From NCBI RefSeq assembly GCF_014648875.1, contig NZ_BMRY01000010.1, positions 62,001 to 126,000 on the forward strand: DNA of 64,000 bases. The letters run 5' to 3'. Position numbers and translations under genes: made by a program. This DNA is from Streptomyces parvus. GTDB taxonomy: Bacteria > Actinomycetota > Actinomycetes > Streptomycetales > Streptomycetaceae. This document shows positions 52,407-60,098 of the stretch, in pieces. Below the pieces are notes generated by a model. It was given only the letters and a program-made list of their open reading frames with translations, made no database searches and was not told where the DNA came from. How positions within the stretch are numbered: position 1 is the first letter of the stretch; each line of letters begins with the position of its first letter.

Positions 52407-53225
52407 GTGCCTGAACTCTCGCGCCTCCTGCCGCTTCTGACGGCGGGGGACCTCCTGCCGCGCAACGCCGTCGCGGTGTTCTGCGGGGGCCCGACCGCCC
52501 GCGGATGGCCGGATCCGGCAGCGAGCCACGACATCCGTGTCGTCACCCGCACGCCCTGGAGTCCGCCCTCCGCGGTGAACGGACGCGTGCCCCTGGAACC
52601 CCCCGTCGTCGGCGGCATCACGCTGCGTCTGGACGGTCGGCGCTCGGTGGTGACGTACTGGACCGAGTGCCAGGTCGACCAGGTCCTGGCGAAGACGACC
52701 CGGGAGCGCCTCGCCGCCGTCGGAGCCGCGCCCCTCCTGGTCGAGGCCGAGGAGCTGCTCGTCGAGAACCTCCTGACCGGGCGCGCCCTGAGCGGTACGG
52801 AGTGGGTGTCGGACCGGCGCGGGCGCGCGGAGGCGGGCGCCTTCCGGGACATCGCCGTCACCCGGTCGCTCGGAGACGCGGAGGGTTCCGTCGAGGACAC
52901 CCTCGGCCAGCTGGCCTCCGGGGATCTGCACAGCGCGGTGCTCTCCGCCCGGAAGGCGTTCGGCCATGCCGTCGACGCCCTGCTGGAGAGCCACGGTGGA
53001 TACGGCACCTGCGCCCCCGAGCTCCGGGCCCGCAGATTCCGCGAAGTCGCCCCGGACTTCATGGATTTCGATACGTACTGGGCCGTCGAATGCCTGCGGG
53101 ATCTGCGGGCGGACGATCCCCGGAGCTGGGTCGAATCGGTCATGGAGATATGCCGTGAGCTCGTCGCGACACACTCCGGTGAACTGCGCGACGCCGCCCT
53201 GCGAGGTCCCCGCCGCGGCTGGTGA
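52407..53225 (+). CDS. Nucleotidyltransferase-like protein, paralogue 2 (degenerate motif)
   Basis: 272 residues from GTG 52407 (GGAG 5 bp upstream). Collinear with paralogues 1 and 3: VAVFCGGPTARGWPDPAASH replaces the canonical GS by GG and destroys the S-D-x-D metal motif (S-H-D). The shared C-terminal features are intact (RKAFGHAVDALLESHGGYG, TYWAVECLRDL, SWVESVMEICRE). Retention of the body without catalytic residues suggests a binding or scaffolding role. It leads the plus-strand operon, 197 bp ahead of the kinase-like gene. Confidence 0.7.
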   Translation: MPELSRLLPLLTAGDLLPRNAVAVFCGGPTARGWPDPAASHDIRVVTRTPWSPPSAVNGRVPLEPPVVGGITLRLDGRRSVVTYWTECQVDQVLAKTTRERLAAVGAAPLLVEAEELLVENLLTGRALSGTEWVSDRRGRAEAGAFRDIAVTRSLGDAEGSVEDTLGQLASGDLHSAVLSARKAFGHAVDALLESHGGYGTCAPELRARRFREVAPDFMDFDTYWAVECLRDLRADDPRSWVESVMEICRELVATHSGELRDAALRGPRRGW

Positions 53226-53371
53226 GGAGCCAGGGCATCGGGCCATCAACTCCCAGGTCAGAGAGGGTTACTGAGCTTCCGTCCCTATAGATGGACACCC
53301 TCTGGCCGGGCGATCTACGAGCGGGTACTGTCCCGGAAGTCCTCGCGCCGCCGGAGGGGGTGGGCGTGGGG

Positions 53372-53411
53372 TTCGTACGTGCGGGAACACGTTCGTACGT
53401 CCATGAACACG
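53372..53411 (+). promoter_or_regulatory. Two 20-bp direct repeats ahead of the thymidylate-kinase-like gene
   Basis: Unit GTTCGTACGT-N5-AACAC occurs twice in tandem (53372-53391 and 53392-53411). Each unit also contains an inverted repeat GTTC-N10-GAAC. The second copy ends 10 bp before the ATG, overlapping the ribosome-binding region. A repressor bound there would block transcription or translation of the operon. Confidence 0.5.
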
Positions 53412-53421
53412 GGGGAGAGAA

Positions 53422-54123
53422 ATGAGCGACCCTGCGTCCGTTTCCGGAGCGGAACGTGGCCCGGGCAGCATCAAGAAGCGGGCCGACCTGATCGCGATCG
53501 AGGGCACGGACGGGTCCGGCAAGACGACGGCCGCCCTGCGGCTGGTCGAGACGCTGCGCGCCGACGGGCATTCCGTCACCTGGTTTCCCAATCGGACCTT
53601 CCGCCCGGTCCGCCAGGCACTCGACCGGCTTGCCCGCGAGGAAGGGCTCCAGAACCGCTTCGAGCTGTTCGGCAAGGACTTCGGGCAGTTCATCCCGAGC
53701 GTGATGAAGTGGCGGGAGCTGCTGGAGCTCGACGAAGACCTCGGCCGCCCCGGTCACATCGTCGTCGTGGACCGTTATGTGCACGCCCAGTTCGCGCTGG
53801 CCCGCGCCTTCGACACCGCCAACGAGCCGCTGCTGCGCCGGCTTTTCAGCTGCTTTCCGCTGCCCGACACGGTCTTCTTCCTCGACGTCGCCCCGGAAAC
53901 CGCCGCCGAGCGGGTGCTCCGGCGCGGAGCCGACACGAACACGACGGACTTCCTGACCCGGTTCCGTGACGCCTTCCGGTCCCTCCCCGAGTACGACACC
54001 TTCCGGGTGATCGACGCCTCCCGGTCCGCGGACGCCGTCTTCGCCGACATCCGGGCCCACGTGCGCGTGGGAGCACCGTCACCCGCCGACACGGGCGCGG
54101 GGCACACCGCAACGCGGTCATGA
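53422..54123 (+). CDS. Thymidylate-kinase-like P-loop kinase
   Basis: 233 residues from ATG 53422 (GGGGGAGAG site). The P-loop is IEGTDGSGKTTAALRLVE (about 26-43), the DRY-like motif is VVVDRYVHAQFALARAF, and VFFLDVAPETAAERVLRRG precedes the lid. The fold is that of dTMP kinase, but the LID and substrate residues diverge and the N-terminal 20 residues are extra. A housekeeping role is unlikely within this operon. It may phosphorylate a pathway intermediate. It overlaps the oxidase gene by ATGA. Confidence 0.8.
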   Translation: MSDPASVSGAERGPGSIKKRADLIAIEGTDGSGKTTAALRLVETLRADGHSVTWFPNRTFRPVRQALDRLAREEGLQNRFELFGKDFGQFIPSVMKWRELLELDEDLGRPGHIVVVDRYVHAQFALARAFDTANEPLLRRLFSCFPLPDTVFFLDVAPETAAERVLRRGADTNTTDFLTRFRDAFRSLPEYDTFRVIDASRSADAVFADIRAHVRVGAPSPADTGAGHTATRS

Positions 54124-55334
54124 CCGGCGGCGCGGACGTCGTCGTCATCGGCGGTGGCATCAACGGGGCCAGCACGGCCTTCCATCTCGCCACCCGGGGC
54201 GCGGGCCACGTCGTCCTTCTCGACACCCCCTCGCCCAGATCGGCGACGGCCAAGTCGGGGGCGATGGTCACTGTGCACCATGCCTCGCTCCCCGAGTCGC
54301 TCCTCGCCCACCAGGGGCTGCTGGAACTGGGCAGGGTCCCGGAACTGACCGGCGGCGAGACGGGGCTCACCCGCACCGGCATCGTCCACCTGTTGCCCGC
54401 CCGGTTCACCGCCGCGATGCGGGACAACGTCGCGGCGCAGCGGAGTGCCGGCATCCCCGTCAGGGAGCTGGATCCGACGGAACTGCGGCAGCTGTGGCCC
54501 GGCGGCGACTTCGCCGACGTCGGCGCCGCGGTCATCGAACCGTCGGGCGGTTACGCGGACCCGCTGCTCACGACCCGCGCCTACCTGGACGGGGCCCGCC
54601 GCGCGGGGGCCGAGATCCAGCGGGCCTCGGCGCGCCGTCTGCTGGTCGCCAAAGGACGCGTCCGGGGTGTCGAGACCGACTCCGGCGCGGTGATCGGCGC
54701 GTCCGCCGTGGTCCTGGCCGCCGGCGTCTGGTCGGCCGGGCTTCTCGCCGCCCTCGGCCTCGACCTGGGTCTCACCACGAGGCGGGTCCAGGTCGCCGCC
54801 TTCCGGACCGAGCCCGGTGCCTTCCAGGGCGGGCCCGTACTCCTCGACCAGGTCCGCGGATCCTGGTTCAGGCCCGACACCCGCACGTCGGTCCTGGCAG
54901 GGCTGGAGTGGGCCCTCCCGGTCGACGGCCCCGGCGACGGCCCCGAGGGGGTCGACCAGTGGTACGTCGAGCTCTGCCGGCAGCACCTCGCCGGCCGTTT
55001 CGCCGGCCTGCGCGGCGCGCCCATGCGCGGCGGCTGGGCCGGGCTGGTGGCCATGGGCCCCGGCAGCAGGCCGGTCGTCGACCATCTGACGGAGGCGACC
55101 GGGCTGTACTGCGTGGTGGGCGACTCGGGCAGCTCCTTCAAGACCGCCCCCATCGTCGGGAAGCGGCTCGCCGAGTGGATCGTCGACGGCGCCCCCGCAG
55201 GCCCGGAGCTCGCTCCGCTCGCCCGGTCCCTGACCTCGCGTCCCGCACCCGGCGACGGGTACGGGAACTTCGCCTCCGCCGCCGCCCTGAGCCGGCAGAT
55301 CCACCGGATGCGCCGGACAACCGCGCCCGCCTGA
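54120..55334 (+). CDS. FAD-dependent amino-acid/amine oxidase (DAO family)
   Basis: 404 residues from ATG 54120 (ATGA overlap). The FAD-binding Rossmann motif is VVVIGGGINGASTAFHLATR (about 7-26), the second dinucleotide region is VVLAAGVWSAGLLAALGL, and the C-terminus has GLYCVVGDSGSSFKTAPIVG. It resembles sarcosine/glycine oxidase and D-amino acid dehydrogenase types, which turn amines into imines. It probably acts on a free or carrier-bound amino acid of the pathway. Confidence 0.82.
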   Translation: MTGGADVVVIGGGINGASTAFHLATRGAGHVVLLDTPSPRSATAKSGAMVTVHHASLPESLLAHQGLLELGRVPELTGGETGLTRTGIVHLLPARFTAAMRDNVAAQRSAGIPVRELDPTELRQLWPGGDFADVGAAVIEPSGGYADPLLTTRAYLDGARRAGAEIQRASARRLLVAKGRVRGVETDSGAVIGASAVVLAAGVWSAGLLAALGLDLGLTTRRVQVAAFRTEPGAFQGGPVLLDQVRGSWFRPDTRTSVLAGLEWALPVDGPGDGPEGVDQWYVELCRQHLAGRFAGLRGAPMRGGWAGLVAMGPGSRPVVDHLTEATGLYCVVGDSGSSFKTAPIVGKRLAEWIVDGAPAGPELAPLARSLTSRPAPGDGYGNFASAAALSRQIHRMRRTTAPA

Positions 55335-55389
55335 CCCGGTGCGAGCCCCCGGCCCGCTCCCCTCCGGGCGCATCCGTCCCGTACTCGCT

Positions 55390-55416
55390 CCGCGTACACC
55401 CTCTTTGTGTACGCGG
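55390..55416. promoter_or_regulatory. Perfect 10-bp inverted repeat between oxidase and BtrH-like genes
   Basis: CCGCGTACAC - 7 bp - GTGTACGCGG lies 56 bp after the oxidase stop and 8 bp before the ribosome-binding site of the next gene. It may be an operator for an internal promoter or an RNA hairpin controlling initiation. No U-tract follows, so simple termination is less likely. Confidence 0.5.
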
Positions 55417-55437
55417 CACACAAGAAGGTGGATAGAC

Positions 55438-56433
55438 GTGACAACACAGTCCCCGGGCGTCATACCCGTCGTGGAAACCGTTACGGATGCTCCGTGGCTG
55501 AACTGCGACAACGCCCACCTGGCTGCCCTCCAGCAGTTCTACGGAGTGAGTGAGCCGTCCGCGGCCATGGGCCTCCAGTGGAGCTTCGAACTGCGCACCA
55601 CCGACGAGGTACCGGTCACCCTGCGCGTGCCGGTCCTGGACTCGATCGCCCGCGAGACCGGTCTGGTCTTCGAGCGCAGGCAACTCCCCCTGCCCGGCTA
55701 CTACGACGACGTCGCCGCCCTCGTCGCCGAGGGCACCCCCCTGATCGTCTACGGGGACGCCTTCCACATGCCGTGGCTGCCCTACTTCGGCAACGACAGC
55801 TCCGCGCACCCCACCATCCTCGCCGGTGTCACCGACGACGCCTTCCACATCGTCGAGACCTACACCAACTCCACCCCGTGGGGGCGCGTGGTGCCCGGCC
55901 CCGCCCGCGTTCCGCGGCCGGAGTTCGAGAAGCTCGTGGCAGCCCTGGGCCCCGGGCAACGCGGCGAGGTGCTCTTCCTCGTCTCGCGCGTGCCCGCGAA
56001 CCCCACCGACCCCGCCGATGCGCTGCGGGCCAACGCCGAAGCGGTACTGCGCCAGGTCGGCGAGCGCGGTGACATGGCCACGTACGCCCAGTGGGCCAGG
56101 GACAACGCCACCGACCCCGAGGCGATGGGCCGCTACGACCTCGGCTGCTGGGAGGTGACCAGGGCCCGCTCCTGCCACTCCGTCTGGCTGGGCAGACTCG
56201 CCGGGACCCGGCCGGACCTGCTGCCCGCAGACCTCGCGCAGCGCTTCCACGAGGAGATCGATCTGCCGTGGCGCCGTGCCTCGCAGTTCGCCTTCGTCAA
56301 CTCCCAGCGGGTCGCCAAGGGCGCCAAGCCCTCAACGGCCAGCTTCGACCTGGTCGCCGGCCGGCTGGCCGACGCCGAGACCGCCTTCGCGCGGGACCTG
56401 CTCACCCACCTCGATGCCAAGGGGGCGGTCTGA
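55438..56433 (+). CDS. BtrH-like protein (butirosin biosynthesis protein H, N-terminal domain type)
   Basis: 331 residues from GTG 55438 (AAGGTGG site). Residues about 17-31 (WLNCDNAHLAALQQFYG) carry the conserved Cys and helix. GTPLIVYGDAFHMPWLPYFG and then HPTILAGVTDDAFHIVETYT give the His and Asp-rich strand pattern of papain-like BtrH_N domains. In butirosin biosynthesis BtrH moves an amino-acyl chain from a carrier protein to an aminoglycoside amine. Here it is followed by adenylation and carrier genes, so an acyl transfer from carrier to acceptor is inferred. The match is by pattern and could be overstated. Confidence 0.62.
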   Translation: MTTQSPGVIPVVETVTDAPWLNCDNAHLAALQQFYGVSEPSAAMGLQWSFELRTTDEVPVTLRVPVLDSIARETGLVFERRQLPLPGYYDDVAALVAEGTPLIVYGDAFHMPWLPYFGNDSSAHPTILAGVTDDAFHIVETYTNSTPWGRVVPGPARVPRPEFEKLVAALGPGQRGEVLFLVSRVPANPTDPADALRANAEAVLRQVGERGDMATYAQWARDNATDPEAMGRYDLGCWEVTRARSCHSVWLGRLAGTRPDLLPADLAQRFHEEIDLPWRRASQFAFVNSQRVAKGAKPSTASFDLVAGRLADAETAFARDLLTHLDAKGAV

Positions 56434-56435
56434 CA

Positions 56436-57956
56436 GTGGAAAGGCTCACCGATCGCATCCTGGCGGTCGCCGACGCGCACCCCGATGCCACCGCTCTGAT
56501 CTTCCGCGGTGAACGCACCGGCTACGGCGCCCTCGCGCAGCGGGCCCGTGCCCTGGCCGCCGCCGTCCAGGGCACCGCCGCCCCGGTGGCCCTGCACGCC
56601 ACCAAGACCCCCGGTACGGTCGCGGCGATGCTCGGCTGCCTCCTCGCGGGCGTCCCGTACGTACCGATCGACCCCTCCGTCCCCGCCGCCAGGCGCGAAC
56701 TCCTCCTGCGCGACAGCGGTGCCCGGCTGCTCCTCGTCGACGACGGCGCCCCGGGTGTGCGGCCCCCCGCCCTGGACGGGAGCTCCGCCGCCGTGGCCGT
56801 ACCGCTCGGCCGGCTGGAGAAGGAAGCTCCGCGCGGTCCGGCCGACGGGGAGCCCTCCGGCATCGCGAACATCCTGTACACCTCGGGATCCACCGGCCGC
56901 CCCAAGGGCGTTCTGACGACCCACACGAACGCGGTGACGTTCCTGCGGTGGGCGCAGGATCTCATCGGCGTACGAGCCGACGACGTGGTGGCCTGCTACG
57001 CGCCCCTCCACTTCGACATGCACGTCTTCGACCTGTTCGGGACGCTGTCGCGCGGTGCGGCGGTCCTTCTCCTCGACGACCGGACGATCCTCTTCCCGGA
57101 GGCGGTCTGCCGCGTTCTGCGTGAGGAGGGGGCGACCAGCATGTACGCGGTGCCTTCCGCGTGGATCGGCCTGCTGCGCAGCGCCTCGCTGGCCGAAGGC
57201 GGCCTGCCGCGGCTGCGTACACTCATGTATTCGGGCGAGGAGTTCCCGGTGCCGCCGCTGCGCGAGCTGGCCGCGCTCCTGCCGCAGGCCGGCATCGTCA
57301 ACATCTACGGCCCCGTCGAGACCAATGCCGTCACCGCGCTCGCGGTGCGCCCCGAGCATCTGCGTCTCGACCGCATCCCGATCGGCCTGCCCTTCGGTGA
57401 CTCCAAGGTGTTCCTGATCGACCCGGCCGGCCGGGTACTGACCGAACCCGGTGCCGAGGGCGAGATCGTGGTGCACACCGCGACGATGTGCGAAGGCTAT
57501 CTGGGCGACCCGGTCATGACGGCGGCCTCCCGCATCACGGTCGAATCGGGGGGCGAAACCTACGAGACGTACCGCACGGGGGACTTCGGGACGTGGGACG
57601 CCGACGGGCTGCTGCACTTCCGCGGCCGGCGCGACGGCCGTATCAAGACCCGCGGCTTCCGCGTCGAGACCGGTGAGGTCGAGGCCGGCCTCGGCACGCA
57701 CCCGGCCGTCGAGGACGTGGTGGTCAGCACCCGGCCGCATCCGGAACGCACCCACGAGCTGATCGCCTTCGTCACTCTGCGGACGCCCGGCTCCCTGGCC
57801 TCCGCCGAACTGGTCGCCTGGTGCCGGAAGCTGCTGCCCGCCTACATGGTGCCCCGTGAACTGCGGATCCTGGACGGCCTGCCGCGCACCGGCACCGGCA
57901 AGGCCGACCGCGTCGCACTGAAACAGCTGGCCGCAGTACCCGAGGAGCGGTGTTGA
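56436..57956 (+). CDS. Free-standing amino-acid adenylation enzyme (NRPS A-domain type)
   Basis: 506 residues from GTG 56436, 2 bp after the BtrH-like stop. Core motifs: A3 YTSGSTGRPKG, A4 HFDMHVFDLF (with the Asp that binds an alpha-amino group), A5 NIYGPVETN, A7 YRTGDFG, A8 GRRDGRIKTRGFRVETGEVE, and A10 Lys in GTGKADRV. There is no condensation, thiolation or thioesterase domain. It should load an amino acid on the carrier encoded next. Substrate specificity was not assigned. Confidence 0.86.
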   Translation: MERLTDRILAVADAHPDATALIFRGERTGYGALAQRARALAAAVQGTAAPVALHATKTPGTVAAMLGCLLAGVPYVPIDPSVPAARRELLLRDSGARLLLVDDGAPGVRPPALDGSSAAVAVPLGRLEKEAPRGPADGEPSGIANILYTSGSTGRPKGVLTTHTNAVTFLRWAQDLIGVRADDVVACYAPLHFDMHVFDLFGTLSRGAAVLLLDDRTILFPEAVCRVLREEGATSMYAVPSAWIGLLRSASLAEGGLPRLRTLMYSGEEFPVPPLRELAALLPQAGIVNIYGPVETNAVTALAVRPEHLRLDRIPIGLPFGDSKVFLIDPAGRVLTEPGAEGEIVVHTATMCEGYLGDPVMTAASRITVESGGETYETYRTGDFGTWDADGLLHFRGRRDGRIKTRGFRVETGEVEAGLGTHPAVEDVVVSTRPHPERTHELIAFVTLRTPGSLASAELVAWCRKLLPAYMVPRELRILDGLPRTGTGKADRVALKQLAAVPEERC

Positions 57957-58237
57957 GCGAACAGCGAATCGTCCTGGAGTCGGTGCTCGACTCCCTGCGC
58001 GAGGTCATTCCCGGAAGGCCCGAACTGGCCCCCGACACCGAACTTCTCGACTCCGGCCTGCTCGACTCGCTGGGGATCATCTCGGTCGTCGCCATGCTGG
58101 AGACCTCGCACGGTGTGGAGTTCCCGGCCGAACTCCACGCTCCCGAGACGTTCACCGACCCCACCGCACTCGCGGGCGCGCTCACCGGCGTACTGGCCGC
58201 TGTGCGGGCGAACGGAGAAGAGAGGACCCCTTCATGA
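57953..58237 (+). CDS. Peptidyl/acyl carrier protein
   Basis: 94 residues from TTG 57953, overlapping the adenylation stop (TTGA) with GAGGAG 5 bp upstream; GTG 57950 is too close to that site. The phosphopantetheine Ser lies in TELLDSGLLDSLGIISVVAM, the D-S-L context of D-alanyl/amino-acyl carriers. It is the probable partner of the preceding adenylation enzyme. Confidence 0.86.
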   Translation: MSEQRIVLESVLDSLREVIPGRPELAPDTELLDSGLLDSLGIISVVAMLETSHGVEFPAELHAPETFTDPTALAGALTGVLAAVRANGEERTPS

Positions 58238-58608
58238 CCGCATCGGCAGACGGACCGGCGGCCCGCGCCCGCAGGGCGGCCGGCCCGGTCCGCAAGTTCG
58301 GCCGCCCCCTCGCGGAGGGAGTCACCCTCAACGATCTGGTCCTGCCCAGGGCGATCGGCAAGGACATGCCGTTCACCCTCAACACGGCCGTGGTCGAGGC
58401 GGGCGCGGAACTGCCTCTGCACTCCCATCCCCAGCACGAGATCTGGGTCGTCTCCACCGGCCGGGGCGTTCTCGTCCGGGGGGAGGAGACCTTCCCGATC
58501 GGCGAGGGTGACGTCGTCCTCTTCGAGTCGGGGATCGAGCACCACCTCACCAACACCGGGGCGGACGAACTGCGCCTCGTCTCCGTCTACTGGGGTGACA
58601 CGTGCTGA
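58234..58608 (+). CDS. Cupin-domain protein
   Basis: 124 residues from ATG 58234 (ATGA overlap). One cupin barrel: PLHSHPQHEIWVVSTGRGVL supplies the two His and a Glu of motif 1 (about 63-69), and FPIGEGDVVLFESGIEHHLT supplies the motif 2 His. Small metal cupins in pathways act as oxygenases, isomerases or cyclases. The position after the carrier suggests action on a carrier-bound amino acid. The exact reaction is unknown. Confidence 0.82.
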   Translation: MTASADGPAARARRAAGPVRKFGRPLAEGVTLNDLVLPRAIGKDMPFTLNTAVVEAGAELPLHSHPQHEIWVVSTGRGVLVRGEETFPIGEGDVVLFESGIEHHLTNTGADELRLVSVYWGDTC

Positions 58609-60098
58609 CCACACCCGCCGGCCCACTCCACGGACTGCTCGACAAGACCGCCCGACGCACTCCCGCCGCACCGGCGCTGCGCACGCGGGACACCCAGTGG
58701 ACGTACGCCGAACTGGCGGCCCGCAGCCTGTCCTCGGCACGACGCCTCAGCGGGCTCGGAGTCGGCGGCGGCGACCGTGTGGTCCTGCTCGGGCGGGGAG
58801 GCGCCGAGTCGGTGGCCACGCTCTTCGCGCTGTCCAGGCTGGGAGCGGCGTTCGTCGTGGTCTCGCCCACGGTCAAGCCGTACCAGCTGCGGCACATCCT
58901 CGCGGACTGCGCACCCGCGCTCGTCCTCACCGACGAAGAATTCCGCGAGACGCTGCGCCTCTCGGACACCGAAGTGCCGGTCCACCCGATTGCCGCGGAG
59001 GAGGACGGAGAGCCCGTCGCCCAGGGTGTTCCGGACGCCCGTCCCGCCGTGTCCGGCACCGCCGTCGCGGCGCTCATCTACACCTCGGGCAGCACCGCCA
59101 TGCCCAAGGCCGTCGTCAGCACCCACGCCGGCATGCGGTTCGCCGTCGCCGCGATCCAGGACCGGCTGGCGCTGCGTGCCGACGACGTGGTGGGCTGCTT
59201 TCTGCCCCTGTCCTTCGACTACGGCCTCTACCAGGTGTTCCTGTCCTGCGCCGCCGGTGCGACCTTGGCACTCGGCTCGACGGCCGACGCCGGGCCCGGC
59301 CTCCTGCGTCAGCTGCGCGAGTGGGACGTCACCGTCCTGCCGGCCGTGCCCTCCATGGCGGAGATCCTGCTACGGATGGCCGGACGCACCACCGCCGCGC
59401 CGCCCCCGCTGCGCATGGTCACCAACACCGGCGCCCACTTCCCGGAGAGCTACGTCGAAGGGTTCCGGCGGCTCTTCCCGGCGGCCCGTATCCACCTGAT
59501 GTTCGGCCTCACCGAGTGCAAGCGGGTGTCCATCCTGGACCCCGACGAACTGGCGGACCGCCCTGGCTCCGTGGGCCGCCCACTGCCCGGGACCACGTGC
59601 GTGGTGGTCGACGAGGACGGCAGGCCGCAGCCACCGGGGGTGAAGGGCGAACTGGTCGTGACCGGTCCCCATGTGATGGCCGGGTACTGGCGCGCCCCCG
59701 AGATGACAGCGCGCCGGTTCCGCACGTACCAGGGGCGTCGGGCGCTGTTCACGGGCGACCTGTGCTCCCTGGACGAGGACGGCTACCTCTACTTCCACGG
59801 CCGGGAGGACGACGTCTACAAGAGCCGGGGGTTCCGGGTGAGCGCGCTGGAGATCGAGGCGGCGGCCCTGAACGTGCCGGGGGTGGACGCGGCGGCGCTC
59901 GTGGTCACCGGATCCGCCGGGCCTGTGCTCGCGGCCCGCACCGAATCAGCGGCCGACGAGGTCATGGCCGCCCTCCGGGCCCGGCTCGACGACTACAAAC
60001 TGCCCACCCGGGTCCAGGTGGTCGGCACCCTGCCCCTCAACGGAAACGGCAAGGTCGACAAGGCCGCGCTGCGTACAGCACTGGAGTCCGCCCGATGA
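58602..60098 (+). CDS. ANL-superfamily acyl-CoA/acyl-carrier ligase
   Basis: 498 residues from GTG 58602, overlapping the cupin gene by 7 bp. Motifs: IYTSGSTAMPKAVVSTH, FGLTECKRVS, TGDLCSLDEDGYLYFHGRED, and C-terminal Lys in NGNGKVDKAAL. The A4 region (LSFDYGLYQVF) and A5 FGLTE resemble acyl-CoA synthetases and carrier-loading ligases more than classical NRPS A-domains, so a carboxylic acid without an alpha-amine is possible. It would activate a second building block. Confidence 0.83.
   Translation: MLTTPAGPLHGLLDKTARRTPAAPALRTRDTQWTYAELAARSLSSARRLSGLGVGGGDRVVLLGRGGAESVATLFALSRLGAAFVVVSPTVKPYQLRHILADCAPALVLTDEEFRETLRLSDTEVPVHPIAAEEDGEPVAQGVPDARPAVSGTAVAALIYTSGSTAMPKAVVSTHAGMRFAVAAIQDRLALRADDVVGCFLPLSFDYGLYQVFLSCAAGATLALGSTADAGPGLLRQLREWDVTVLPAVPSMAEILLRMAGRTTAAPPPLRMVTNTGAHFPESYVEGFRRLFPAARIHLMFGLTECKRVSILDPDELADRPGSVGRPLPGTTCVVVDEDGRPQPPGVKGELVVTGPHVMAGYWRAPEMTARRFRTYQGRRALFTGDLCSLDEDGYLYFHGREDDVYKSRGFRVSALEIEAAALNVPGVDAAALVVTGSAGPVLAARTESAADEVMAALRARLDDYKLPTRVQVVGTLPLNGNGKVDKAALRTALESAR

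Noticed and set aside
53372..53411. SARP-type activator boxes
   Set aside because: SARP repeats are heptamers at about 11-bp steps ahead of a -10; these repeats are 20 bp apart and lie next to the start codon.
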